A stretch of DNA of 64,000 nucleotides from Dictyobacter kobayashii (GCF_003967555.1 NZ_BIFS01000002.1:2232001-2296000), one strand, 5' to 3'. Counted from the first letter of the stretch, positions 26,130 through 34,732 are shown. The notes: generated by a model from the letters alone, not told the origin. A program made the numbers and translations.

Positions 26130-27464
26130 TTAAGCCGCAAAGCAGCGCTCAAAGGCCCGCAAGAGTTGTGGCGAGCCTTTGAGTTGTAGCTTGCGCTGCA
26201 AGATGGCCAGGATAATATTTTGCTTTTTATCGAGTATTTTGAGCCAGGTGGCGCTATCAACTTTGATCACAAGGTCGGCTTCCCCTTTTAGCCCGTCCTG
26301 AATCTGCAGTGTTTTGTGCCGAATTATGATTGTCGTCGTGCGTTTCTCCTGACCTGTGAAGGTGAAGTGATAGGTCACATCCATCTCCGTCGCCTTTTCG
26401 CGCTGAAAGACGAGTGGCAAGCCACCCAGGAACCGCGCAATGGATGGGGTGCGTAGACCGTTGTGTACATGTCTGATGGTCTTGTGTGGGAAGCGTCGTT
26501 TGACGTATTCCTCGGCATCTGATCCTGGCGTGACATAGATGGGTTCTTCTTTATTCTGTAGCGGCTTTACCACATCCTGGAGATAGGTTTTGCGGTTCTC
26601 TAAAAAGGGACCAATAACGTCTTCTCCAGCGGGACACACGGCCATGCAGTAGGCGGCTTTGTAGTTGGCTTTGAAGGAGAGACTTTGCCACATGGAGGCC
26701 GATTCGGAGGGTGTTACTTTTTCACGATATTCTACAGCGTTCTTGCTATCTGCTACCTTTTCGACCCAGTCGTTGAAACCACCCATGAACTCGTGATAGT
26801 TGTGGGTCATGCAAGCAGAAAAGTTGAAGTGGCCATCACTGCCGATTGCGCCTACTGGGCAGGCGGCGACGCATAGTTTACATTCCAGGCAGGGATTGTA
26901 GTCGATCGGTTGACTATAATCATCCAGGGTGGCCTCCATCAAAATAGTATCAAGCAGGATAAAATTGCCAAAACGGGGGTGGATGACGTTGCGGTGGATG
27001 CCCATCTGACCCATGCCAGCGGCTACGGCAATGGGTTTATGGGCTACGACCCAGATCCTACCAGGATAACGGTCCATCTCCTGGGGAAAACCTACGGCGG
27101 GACAGATTGCTCGGATGTTGCGCTGCTCTAGCGCTGCGACAATTTTTCGGGCCACTTCTTCTAAATCATGGTTGGTATGGTGAAATTCGACGTTGGCGAC
27201 CGAGCGTGCTGGTGTACGAATGTTTTCTCTATTCATTCTGCGTACCAGGCTGATCAGTGTGCGTGTATGGGGAAACGCTGCCAGGATATGGGGACGCTCA
27301 CTCTCTAACTCGGATCGCTCAATTTCGACAAAGCCAACATCATCTGCTCCCAGTTCCAGACATAGAGTACGTAGCCAGTTTCTATCTACCGCTGCTGGCG
27401 GATGCTCATACTGCTGACGAGCCTGAAATGCCTGTACCGTTGGGTGCTCGGAAAGTGAGGCCAT
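26130..27464 (-). CDS. 4Fe-4S QueG/reductive-dehalogenase-like protein fused to SCP2 domain
   Basis: 444 aa from ATG 27464 (AAAGGAG site). Residues 1-190 resemble the epoxyqueuosine reductase/dehalogenase-type core (GADDVGFVEIER, GMGQMGIHRNVIHPRFG). A ferredoxin-like cluster motif CLECKLCVAACP is near 190, and a second cysteine set, including CMAVCP near 276, completes the dicluster. Residues about 330-444 are an SCP2 sterol/lipid-transfer-like domain. The fusion suggests a cytoplasmic reductase acting on a hydrophobic substrate rather than tRNA queuosine. It is preceded on the same strand by a MarR gene with a perfect operator in the 49-bp gap. Confidence 0.85.
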   Translation of the reverse strand: MASLSEHPTVQAFQARQQYEHPPAAVDRNWLRTLCLELGADDVGFVEIERSELESERPHILAAFPHTRTLISLVRRMNRENIRTPARSVANVEFHHTNHDLEEVARKIVAALEQRNIRAICPAVGFPQEMDRYPGRIWVVAHKPIAVAAGMGQMGIHRNVIHPRFGNFILLDTILMEATLDDYSQPIDYNPCLECKLCVAACPVGAIGSDGHFNFSACMTHNYHEFMGGFNDWVEKVADSKNAVEYREKVTPSESASMWQSLSFKANYKAAYCMAVCPAGEDVIGPFLENRKTYLQDVVKPLQNKEEPIYVTPGSDAEEYVKRRFPHKTIRHVHNGLRTPSIARFLGGLPLVFQREKATEMDVTYHFTFTGQEKRTTTIIIRHKTLQIQDGLKGEADLVIKVDSATWLKILDKKQNIILAILQRKLQLKGSPQLLRAFERCFAA

Positions 27465-27484
27465 AGTTTTTCTCCTTTGATATA

Positions 27485-27500
27485 AGGTGTATATACACCT
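27485..27500. promoter_or_regulatory. Predicted MarR operator
   Basis: Perfect 16-bp palindrome AGGTGTATATACACCT, 21 bp before the QueG-like start and 14 bp after the MarR stop. Related sites occur at 27968 and 33689. Confidence 0.7.
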
Positions 27501-27513
27501 ATTTGCTAAAAAA

Positions 27514-27933
27514 TTATTGTGGAAGGGCTTCAAGCGTGAAAAGTTCGGCGAGCAGTGCTGCGAAACGCTCCTCACCCATATGGTTGATAATGGTGGTTTG
27601 AGCCTGCTGCCAGAGTGGCCGGGCACGCTCCAGGGCTTCCTGTCCTGTGGTGGTCAATATGACCTGGCGGGTACGACGATCTGTCCCCGCTTCTACTTGA
27701 GCCAATCCCTGTTGGGTTAATAATTTTAGTTCCCGTGTCAGAGTAGTACGGTCCATCTTAAGCCAATCGGCCAGGCGACTGATGGTTGCTGTTTTCAGAC
27801 CCTCGATGGCTGAGAGCAGCGTAAACTGGGTTACATGCAGGCCACTTGGGGCCAGTATCTGTTCATAAAACTGTGTAATAACCCGATCCGCCCGCCGAAT
27901 ATTCGCGCATGCACAATCTTGTACATCCAGCAT
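27514..27933 (-). CDS. MarR-family transcriptional regulator
   Basis: 139 aa winged-helix regulator. The central part SRLADWLKMDRTTLTRELKL is the recognition helix region, followed by the wing VEAGTDRRTRQVILT. The N terminus carries two closely spaced cysteines (CACA) that could sense oxidants or electrophiles, as in some MarR proteins. The site AAGGGG precedes the ATG. It is probably autoregulated through the palindrome at 27968 and controls the downstream reductase. Confidence 0.93.
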   Translation of the reverse strand: MLDVQDCACANIRRADRVITQFYEQILAPSGLHVTQFTLLSAIEGLKTATISRLADWLKMDRTTLTRELKLLTQQGLAQVEAGTDRRTRQVILTTTGQEALERARPLWQQAQTTIINHMGEERFAALLAELFTLEALPQ

Positions 27934-27967
27934 ATCTGTTCCCCTTCTCTATCAATTCCGCAAATTT

Positions 27968-27982
27968 AGGTGTATACACACT
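27968..27982. promoter_or_regulatory. Predicted MarR operator upstream of the MarR gene
   Basis: AGGTGTATACACACT, an imperfect version of the palindrome at 27485, located 35 bp before the MarR start. It fits autoregulation. Confidence 0.6.
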
Positions 27983-28029
27983 GATTCTAAATTGCTAACC
28001 ACCGTTTGTCAAGGGGGCTTCTCTGTACG

Positions 28030-28177
28030 CCAGGGCTATTTCATGTTCGTCCAGCGAATGTACATCTTTCAGGTGTGGAGTGTGTGTAGGTGGGCGGCCG
28101 CAGCCGCTCACCTACACACACTCCACACCCCCAATCCGTCGCCGCAGGCGCCAAAGAGAAACATGAAATAGCCCTGG
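28030..28177. repeat. Composite palindromic intergenic element, copy 2
   Basis: Outer inverted repeat CCAGGGCTATTTCATGTT / AACATGAAATAGCCCTGG, perfect over 18 bases. The inner palindrome at 28073-28128 has 26-base arms with one G-T mismatch (G-U in RNA) and a CGCA tip. The mini-hairpin core GCCGCAGGC is at 28141-28149. Compared with copy 1, the base change in the outer stem is compensated on the other arm. The gap 27934-28321 holds this element, an operator and a hairpin, but no gene. Confidence 0.88.
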
Positions 28178-28250
28178 CTGTACGCATGCTCGATGACAAA
28201 TTGGCGCAATTGGTGAATAGAGTGCGTGCTTGAAGCTAAAACGGTAGCGG

Positions 28251-28299
28251 GAGTCTGCATAATTAAGCTCATCATAGTGATGCTCTTTTATGCAGACTC
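28251..28299. terminator. Hairpin between MarR and F420-type reductase genes
   Basis: GAGTCTGCATAA pairs with TTATGCAGACTC, with an inner complementary stretch in the loop. It sits 23 bp past the stop of the F420-type oxidoreductase gene. Confidence 0.6.
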
Positions 28300-28321
28300 T
28301 ATTTACTGTTATGGGGAATGG

Positions 28322-28957
28322 TTAGGAGATGTCTGTCAGTTTTTGTTTGGCCTGCTCAACGGTCATGGGGACATTGTAGATGGGTGAGCCAGGCTGCTGC
28401 AGGCGTCCACCATCGTGCAGGAAGCCGGTATCCACGGCCGCAAAACCGATATCCTCGATCAGGCGCGCAACGATCTCTTTGGCCTCGCTATCGTCTCCAG
28501 CGATGAAGAGAACCAGGCGCTGCTCTGGATTTGTGCTGCTGCCTGTCCTCAGGGTTTCAAAATACATGGTGTTGAAGGCTTTAACCAGACGTGCTCCTGG
28601 CATTAGTTTAAGGATCTCCTCGCTGGAGGTACTGTTCCCTAGATCATCCAGGCCGAAGTTCCCATTTTTGTCGACGACATAGGGATTGGTCGCATCCATG
28701 ACAATTTTATTTTCAAACATTTGTGCCGGGGGCAAACTGTTACGCTTTGTCCAGGGGAGGGCGACCAGGATGGCATCGCCAAACTTGACGGCCTCTTCGG
28801 TGGTGGTTGCCTTCGCGTTTGGCCCGATCTCTGAGACCAATCCAGCCAGGGATGCGGGTCCTTTGGAATTGCTGATGGCTACTTTATGGCCTGCCTTCGC
28901 AAATAACTTTGCCGCGTTGGCACCGATATTTCCCGATCCGATAATACCTATATTCAC
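28322..28957 (-). CDS. NADPH-dependent F420 reductase-like oxidoreductase
   Basis: 211 aa of the NADP oxidoreductase coenzyme F420-dependent family. The N-terminal Rossmann motif GIIGSGNIGANAAKLFAKAG and the basic/serine patch after it (SNSKGP) fit NADP(H) binding. VALPW and DATNPY match the family. It could reduce F420 or another substrate. The start is GTG at 28957 with AAAGGAG. An LLM-class protein at 55754 would be a user of F420 in the same genome. Confidence 0.85.
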   Translation of the reverse strand: MNIGIIGSGNIGANAAKLFAKAGHKVAISNSKGPASLAGLVSEIGPNAKATTTEEAVKFGDAILVALPWTKRNSLPPAQMFENKIVMDATNPYVVDKNGNFGLDDLGNSTSSEEILKLMPGARLVKAFNTMYFETLRTGSSTNPEQRLVLFIAGDDSEAKEIVARLIEDIGFAAVDTGFLHDGGRLQQPGSPIYNVPMTVEQAKQKLTDIS

Positions 28958-29167
28958 TAATTTTTCTCCTTTTTGCGTTCAAGCTCGAAGCTGGCTATGC
29001 TCTATTTATCGGAAATCACCCTGATTTCAAATTCAGGTTACTTTACTTATTACACACTATCGGCAGCCGTTTAGTTGTGAGCTATGTTGCTGATGGCTGC
29101 TTTTTAGCATCTATGATAGGGAATTTCGGCGCTGGATAATAAGCGCATAGCCAGTTTTCAGCGGACC

Positions 29168-29767
29168 TTACCAGCCTTCGAGATGCAGAAAATCCGCCTG
29201 TGCTTTGCGTCCACGTTTGAGGGAAGGTGAAGGCACATCAGGCGCGGCATACCCGATGGGGATAACTCCAACCGGTGTACAATCCTCAGGAATGTTGAGT
29301 AGTTGCTTGAGCCCTGCATTATTTTCTTTGCCTGGAATACCTACAAAGGCGGCTGCCAGTCCCTCGTTGACCACAGCTTGCAACAGGATCATGACAGAAC
29401 AGCCGATATCCATAAACCAGAAAGGGACTGGCCATTCAATTTCCTGTCCATCATCATCTACTTTGTCTGCTTCCTGGTAACGTTGATGATAGGCGGACTC
29501 GCGCGTGCAGGGGATCGCCAGTACGGGGGCTTCTGAAATAAAGGGATGCTGGAATGTGTCTGCATAATCCTCTTCTGTGCAGAAACGGGCGATCTCTTTT
29601 TTGAGTTCGGGCCGCGTTACCACTACAAAAGATTGCCCCTGGGTGAAGCCTGCGCTAGGAGCATGCTGGGCCAGCTCAAAGATGCGTGTAATTACTTCAG
29701 CTGGAATGGCTTCGGTCTTAAAATGGCGTACCATGCGTCGTTTGTGTACAACTTCTGAGAATTCCAT
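29168..29767 (-). CDS. Nitroreductase-family protein
   Basis: FMN-dependent nitroreductase fold. Start EFSEVVHKRRMVRHF carries the Arg pair used for FMN phosphate, followed by APSAGFTQGQSF, GCSVMILLQAVVNEGL and VGIPIGY-type C-terminal parts. About 199 aa from ATG 29767; an in-frame ATG at 29815 gives 16 extra residues, and neither has a strong ribosome site. Likely NAD(P)H-dependent reduction of nitro or quinone compounds. Confidence 0.88.
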   Translation of the reverse strand: MEFSEVVHKRRMVRHFKTEAIPAEVITRIFELAQHAPSAGFTQGQSFVVVTRPELKKEIARFCTEEDYADTFQHPFISEAPVLAIPCTRESAYHQRYQEADKVDDDGQEIEWPVPFWFMDIGCSVMILLQAVVNEGLAAAFVGIPGKENNAGLKQLLNIPEDCTPVGVIPIGYAAPDVPSPSLKRGRKAQADFLHLEGW

Positions 29768-29965
29768 GCTAGCGATATCTTTCTGATTTTCATTCATCAA
29801 TACGGTGGAGATCATTTTTTAGAGCTCTATCTACTATTATGTGTATTTATAAAGGAATGTCAACTCGCCCATCTTAGTAGCTTGCGTTATCTATAGTAAA
29901 TATAAAATCTTGGAATGTGTCTTACGGCCATCAGCATGGGAAGCATCTCGCTCCTGTGCGTGCGT

Positions 29966-30099
29966 GCGCTGACGCGCCCGATTTTTTTCTTGTGTGGTGC
30001 AAAAAGTGCGCCTGGCGCACTTTTTGCACCACACAAGAAAAAAATCGGGCGCCGAAGGAGCTCAAGAAGTATTAAAAAAAAGCTCGGGCGCGTCAGCGC
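29966..30099. repeat. Nested palindromes with two alternative pairings
   Basis: A 77-bp palindrome at 29975-30051 has perfect 37-base arms and a CTG loop. Its left edge, GCGCTGACGCGCCCG (29966-29980), is also exactly complementary to 30085-30099, so two exclusive structures are possible. Translation of the stem gives the same peptide on both strands, so the open frames here are not genes. It lies in the divergent gap 29816-30220 before the GNAT gene. Confidence 0.92.
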
Positions 30100-30220
30100 A
30101 AGAGTGTTACGCATACGATTTGGGTCGGTTACATATGATGTAAAGGGAATGTGGATTTCTTGCCTGGGAGCAAAAAGCTTTAAAACCGACACGTGGCGTT
30201 AGCTAACACAGGAGAATACT

Positions 30221-30709
30221 ATGTTCGACCTTGTTTTTGTGACCCTGGATGCTGAGGAATGTTCGCGTTATCGCGATTGGTTTCATGATCCTGAACTGGC
30301 GCGACGTATTAATTATCCAGATAGTGATTGGTTCGATTATATTTCTACTTCTCCCCATGTCCATACCTGGATGATCTATGCCGAAGTGGGGCCAGTTGGG
30401 GTCATTCAATTTGAAAAGAATAATCGGCAGGCCAGTTTTTCAATTGCTGTCAATCGACGCTTGCGTGGACAGGGTTATGGTAAGCGTATCATGCGGGCCT
30501 TCTTGACGCTGCCAGAAGTGCGGGCTGTTTCCTGTGTACATGCAGGGGTTGAGCTGGATAATCTGCAGAGCATGCGTTGCCTGCAGGCGGCTGGTTTTAC
30601 ACTACAAAGTACCATTCCCGATGAACATGGCTTCCTGGAATTTGTCTATCACTTTAATAGGGCGCAGGCTGATGCTGATCAAGCTGAAGCAGAACAGGAG
30701 CAGAGCTGA
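30221..30709 (+). CDS. GNAT-family N-acetyltransferase
   Basis: 162 aa. The acetyl-CoA loop RRLRGQGYGKRIM is near residues 78-90, and ELDNLQSMRCLQAAGF is the usual fourth motif of RimJ/RimL-type GNAT enzymes. It transfers an acetyl group to an amine or protein N terminus; the substrate is unknown. The site AGGAG precedes the ATG. The last residues AEAEQEQS are encoded by the left arm of the terminator stem. Confidence 0.9.
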   Translation: MFDLVFVTLDAEECSRYRDWFHDPELARRINYPDSDWFDYISTSPHVHTWMIYAEVGPVGVIQFEKNNRQASFSIAVNRRLRGQGYGKRIMRAFLTLPEVRAVSCVHAGVELDNLQSMRCLQAAGFTLQSTIPDEHGFLEFVYHFNRAQADADQAEAEQEQS

Positions 30710-30744
30710 AGCTGCTACACTTCAGCTCTGCTCCTGTTCTGCTT
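30687..30744. terminator. Terminator-like stem overlapping the GNAT stop
   Basis: Perfect 25-base arms (left begins AAGCAGAACAGGAGCAGAGC) around an 8-base loop. The left arm includes the last codons and stop of the GNAT gene. It separates convergent GNAT and hydrolase genes. Confidence 0.8.
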
Positions 30745-30765
30745 GTCAATGAGAGGTAGCAAAAT

Positions 30766-31445
30766 TTATCGGATGTGTTCCTGGAAGTAGGCCAGGACAC
30801 GCTGCCAGGCATCTTGGGAGGCGGCGGCATCATAATTTTTGCCCTGGTCGTTGAAGAATGAGTGTTTGGTGTTGGGATAAATTTTGATGTCGTGCTCGAT
30901 GTTATGTTGTTTCAGCGCGGCATCCAGTTTCTGGCGGGTTTTGCGGTGAAATCTTCACCTGGATAAGAGCCAACGACGGGGCAGCTGCGCGCGACTGCTT
31001 CCAAAGGTCGGGGGTTCATGCCGTAGAATGGTGCGATGGCTTTGAGCCGGGTGTCGCTACATGCCCAGGCTATGGCGAAACTGCCCCCCATACAAAAGCC
31101 GATGGCTCCTAGATGTTCTGCATCTACTTTCGGTTGCTGGCCTAGATAGGTGAGTGCCTGCTTGAGATTGCGAATACTACCATTATTTAAGGGATTGGCC
31201 ATGATCTGGCCCATAAAGCGGAACATGCATATCGTCCGATTGCGTCCCGCAAATAGATCAATGGCAAATGCTGCGTAGCCCTCGTCAGCGAAGCGACGTG
31301 CGATGTCTTTGATGTTGTCGTTGAGCCCAAATATTTCGTGAATGACGACTACGCCAGGGAATGGGCCTTCTCCTTCGGGATAAGCCAGATAGCCTGAGAT
31401 TTTTTCTGTTCCTACTGAGAGATCGACTATTTCTTCTGCTGGCAC
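30766..31445 (-). CDS. Dienelactone hydrolase family protein, frameshifted
   Basis: Alpha/beta hydrolase of the dienelactone hydrolase (carboxymethylenebutenolidase) family. The nucleophile motif is GAIGFCMGGSFA (Cys), and the His is in PNTKHSFFNDQG. GTG start at 31445 with strong GAGGAGG. The frame breaks at four A on the coding strand (30939-30942). One added A continues as TARQKLDA-like sequence (TAK-TRQKLDAALKQHN) to the stop at 30766; without it translation ends at 30912 and loses the catalytic His. Probably a sequencing deletion. Confidence 0.85.
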
Positions 31446-31554
31446 CGGGAACCTCCTCTAAACGCACGGAACTAAGGTTTCAGCGTATATGCATACGATA
31501 TCACATCATGCTGTATGTTCGTATGGGGTAATGGTGCTCCGGTCCTTGTCAGTT

Positions 31555-32553
31555 TTAGTAGGTGATCTCGACGGTGGTGCCGATGTCGGCCCAGTTGTAG
31601 AGCCAGGACATGGTGCCGTATGGGACGTTGACGCAGCCGTGTGAGCCCGATTCTGTTCCATAGCCGGGAATATAGTGCGGTATATTGGAGCCAGGGCCAT
31701 AGTCGTTACGCCAGAAGGCGTCGTGAATAAAGTAGCCGGCGCTTAGAAATTCTAGCGCGAATTGAATGCGGGTGGGCGCAAAGTAGTAGGGAGAGCCTGA
31801 CGGCCAGATTGAATAAAATGTGGTTGGGCTTTCTTTATTGAAGATCTGAAAGGTTCCGATGGGCGTGTCCAGTCCTGGGCGTCCCGTTGTAATGGCGCTG
31901 CTGGTGATTTGTTGACCATCCTGGTAGGCGTAGAGCCACTGGTTGGTAATGTTAATGATGATGGCTTTTCCTGTAGCTGGGACGCTGGCTGTGTTCGCCG
32001 GGTTCCAATTTGATTGTGTAAGCGCGCTCGTGCTGACGACTCCACTATATACATATTGGGGTGTGCTCTGCTGGTCTGATACGCGATACCAGGTTGAAGT
32101 AGTGCCTGGATTTTCACCAATGATACTGCCATAAATGGTCAGGGTGGTGCCTGGTGCTGCGCTGCCAAGCAGGCTTCCATCGCTGTATGGGCTGCTGCGG
32201 ACATTGGCCCAATCAGTGGCGTAAGCGGTGATTGGCGTGCTATTCCAGTTTACGATAAATGCTCGTTCATCTTTGCCCAGTATGCTCAAGCGATTGGCCA
32301 GTATATATGGGTAGATGTTTTTGGTAGCCAACTCTCCGTGTCGGGCCGTCCGTTGATTCTGCTGAGCCTGTAAGTTGTTGTTTGAGCGTAAAGATGAAGA
32401 TGATCTGGCCGTATTAACATGTGCCGGGAGTTGCATGGCTGGTTCTACCAGGTGTGTTGTGTAGTATTGACGTGCCGCCACCATTCCAACTATTGAGAGC
32501 GCAAAAATAAGCAGGACTCCCCATAGCATTAGTGTTTTTAGTTGCTTTTGCAT
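31555..32553 (-). CDS. Membrane-anchored L,D-transpeptidase (YkuD) with SH3-like domain
   Basis: 332 aa, intact paralogue of the gene at 5278-6266. Residues about 8-28 are a membrane anchor. An SH3-like domain (NVRSSPYSDGSLLGSAAPG) follows, then a YkuD domain with IIINITNQWLYAYQDGQQI and the catalytic motif SGSHGCVNVP near residues 300-308. It acts on peptidoglycan outside the membrane. The site AAAGGGGG precedes the ATG. Confidence 0.93.
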   Translation of the reverse strand: MQKQLKTLMLWGVLLIFALSIVGMVAARQYYTTHLVEPAMQLPAHVNTARSSSSLRSNNNLQAQQNQRTARHGELATKNIYPYILANRLSILGKDERAFIVNWNSTPITAYATDWANVRSSPYSDGSLLGSAAPGTTLTIYGSIIGENPGTTSTWYRVSDQQSTPQYVYSGVVSTSALTQSNWNPANTASVPATGKAIIINITNQWLYAYQDGQQITSSAITTGRPGLDTPIGTFQIFNKESPTTFYSIWPSGSPYYFAPTRIQFALEFLSAGYFIHDAFWRNDYGPGSNIPHYIPGYGTESGSHGCVNVPYGTMSWLYNWADIGTTVEITY

Positions 32554-32653
32554 TGATTACCCCCTTTTGCTATATATATCGTCTCTCAAAACACAATAGT
32601 TTAAACACTACAACACAGCACAAACCCCGGCTGAGCGTCGGATGCACAAAAAA

Positions 32654-32693
32654 GAGAGGTGCGGTAGACCTGAAAACAGGCCTGGCACCTCTC
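32654..32693 (-). terminator. Terminator of the MBL-fold gene
   Basis: GAGAGGTGC pairs with GCACCTCTC, with an inner AGACCTG/CAGGCCT stem. On the minus strand a TTTTTT run follows. Confidence 0.75.
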
Positions 32694-32815
32694 AATTCTC
32701 CACACGATAAACTTGAATAGTCGCTCAGTTATGGGTATGGATTACCTGCTTATTCTTTTTGGCTGCTAAAAAGTGGAAATAGTCATCTCATCTTTTATAA
32801 TTATTGTTTGGTAGC

Positions 32816-33661
32816 CTATTTCATGTATATCAGGCGACGACCATGTGATGGAAGATAACAGGTCAATTGTGGATGGTGGGCGCGGATATAGTCCACAAAG
32901 AAGCCTGGCCGACCTACGTTGCCGGCAAACATCTCATAGTGGGTTGGGATGACCGTCTGGATACCTGCGGACGCGGCCAGGTCAGCTGCCTCACGTTCAT
33001 CCATGTTGCCAACCAGGTTTTGTCGCTCACGGGAGTAGCTACGGCCATTAATGGGGAGCAGCGCCAGGTCAATGGCGAGCGGCTGAAGTTTTTCAACCAG
33101 GCCATCAAACACCAGCGTATCACCTGGATGATAGATGCGCACCCCTGCTAGTTCGATCACATAGCCTAGATAGCGATATTGCCCATTGCTGATCTCTTGC
33201 CCAAAGCTATAAGCTACTGGCGGAAAGCTCAGTCCATGCAAGGCGGGCAGAGGGATAATCCGCGTTGTGCCAATCGTGAGATCCTCTTCGGGTTGAACTC
33301 CCTGCAATTGTTCAGGATCTACACCCGCTTTGAGGACCTGGTCTACGATTGGACTTGGGGCGATAAAACGTGGTCTGGATGGATGCCTGGCCAGAATCTG
33401 CAGTGTGGGCACATCCAGGTGGTCAATATGCTCGTGGGTGTAGAGAACCAGGTCCACGGGCGGACATTCTTCGGCTGTGAACGGCGGTGATACCACGCGA
33501 CCCTCTATGTTGGTCAGGAATGGATCTATCAGGACGGTGGTTGATGCGCTGCGCAGCGCGAAACTTGCCTGCCCCAACCACCACAGAGCGACTGCGCCCT
33601 CGGGCAACCGGGTGGAGGTGCTAATCTGCGTGGCCGTGTCGATCGCATTTTTAGTGTGCAT
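32816..33661 (-). CDS. Metallo-beta-lactamase-fold hydrolase (UlaG-like)
   Basis: 281 aa. The zinc motif THEHIDHLD (HxHxDH) is near residue 71, a later His in YHPGDT and another in IPTHYEMF complete the metal set. Similar to UlaG-type lactonases/phosphodiesterases. Cytoplasmic; the substrate is unknown. AGAGGA lies 11 bases before the ATG. A MarR-type operator at 33689 lies in the promoter region, linking it to the regulator at 27514. Confidence 0.88.
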   Translation of the reverse strand: MHTKNAIDTATQISTSTRLPEGAVALWWLGQASFALRSASTTVLIDPFLTNIEGRVVSPPFTAEECPPVDLVLYTHEHIDHLDVPTLQILARHPSRPRFIAPSPIVDQVLKAGVDPEQLQGVQPEEDLTIGTTRIIPLPALHGLSFPPVAYSFGQEISNGQYRYLGYVIELAGVRIYHPGDTLVFDGLVEKLQPLAIDLALLPINGRSYSRERQNLVGNMDEREAADLAASAGIQTVIPTHYEMFAGNVGRPGFFVDYIRAHHPQLTCYLPSHGRRLIYMK

Positions 33662-33688
33662 GATTTTGATAATCCTCTAAGCAAAAAT

Positions 33689-33703
33689 AGGTGTATATCT
33701 CAC
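33689..33703. promoter_or_regulatory. Predicted MarR operator upstream of the MBL-fold gene
   Basis: AGGTGTATATCTCAC shares its first 10 bases with the perfect operator at 27485 and lies 28 bp before the start codon. The right half is degenerate. Confidence 0.45.
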
Positions 33704-33800
33704 ATTGTAGTATCGATGAAGGTAACAGAAGTATGAATGAACCCTTGAGATTGATCTTTTTATCATATCATCCTTTTAGAGGTAGCTCAATATAAAAAAA

Positions 33801-33833
33801 GAACGGCCCATCTATACTATAGATGAGTCGTTC
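33801..33833 (-). terminator. Terminator of the secreted-protein gene
   Basis: GAACG...CATCTATA pairs with TATAGATG...CGTTC. On the minus strand a run of seven T follows. Confidence 0.75.
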
Positions 33834-33852
33834 AGGCTATTTGGAATACAGC

Positions 33853-34328
33853 CTAGGCAGGGATCAGAAGATCTGGAGTATCCAGGCTGCCCTGCAGATG
33901 TAAGCCCGTCGCATCCTGGCTCATGGATCTATATACGTGGTAGACAGCCCTGTGGCTGTTTGGACCAACGATAGTATAGGGAGAGACCTCATCAATAACC
34001 CAATGGTATGGTGCGTGACCGACAGACTCGAGTTTGTGTATCGTGCCAGCGTCTATGCCTGTTTGTCGATAGGTGAGAAACGCATGCTCACCTGATTGAT
34101 AGGCTGCCCAGAAGCAATTTTCATTCTGGTCGGCGTCCGTGTTGGAGGGTACTGTACCGTTTATGCGTACATCGACCTCTCCACATGTTGTTGCTCGGCG
34201 TGCCGCTGAGACGCTTGTGGTGGATGCGAAGCAATACAAGGACAATGTTCCTACACATAGAATAACTAGCCCCACGATCAGGGCTTGTGGATATGCGAGG
34301 ATTTTAGCTTATTCAGCGTTTTCTCCAT
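33853..34328 (-). CDS. Secreted protein of unknown function, frameshifted in the signal peptide
   Basis: The mature part has two Cys (TTCGEVDV and ENCFWAAYQ) that could form a disulfide, then a strand-rich segment; I do not recognise the fold. The ATG at 34328 with AAAGGAATG upstream reads MEKTLNKLK and then stops. One extra A in the run at 34302-34305 joins it to a good signal peptide (ILAYPQALIVGLVILCVGTL). As sequenced, only a GTG at 34275 without a ribosome site would serve. Confidence 0.7.
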
Positions 34329-34540
34329 GAAGCATTCCTTTCAGTCTGTATTCTCTTATTCATCTATTCTGCCAACAAGTAAGAGTAATACCTTCTTTCA
34401 TTATACTGATGGGGCAATACATAGAGGTGTTGATTTTTATGTGTAAAAGTTATTTTGATGGCCTTTATATCTTTATTTAGTTGTTTTTTGTTATGTTCGG
34501 TTATTTCGCGTGGGTTTGCGGGCGGGCCCATCCGCGCCCG

Positions 34541-34660
34541 AATATGAGTCATACCGGATTTTTGAAAAATCCGAAAAACGGGTTTCGTGCTCCCAATGCG
34601 GGAGGCCCCTGCACCCCCAGTTTTGGAAACTTTTTCAAAAGTTAGGGATGACTCATATTT
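34541..34660. repeat. 120-bp imperfect inverted repeat element
   Basis: Termini AATATGAGTCAT / ATGACTCATATT. Arms continue as an imperfect match, and a small hairpin GGATTTTTGAAAAATCC sits at 34556-34572. It resembles a short foldback/MITE-like element. The gap 34329-34792 holds this and the methyltransferase terminator, and no convincing gene. Confidence 0.65.
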
Positions 34661-34732
34661 TGATGGAAGAAAACGAGGAAAATGTGAGGGGATCAGGGAA
34701 GGGGATAGAGAACAAGGGATTTGAATGTAAAA

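Noticed and set aside
29887..30202. Two frames, one per strand, sharing the peptide FFLCGAKSAPGALFAPHKKK
   Set aside because: The identity comes from the perfect palindrome, which reads the same on both strands; not coding.
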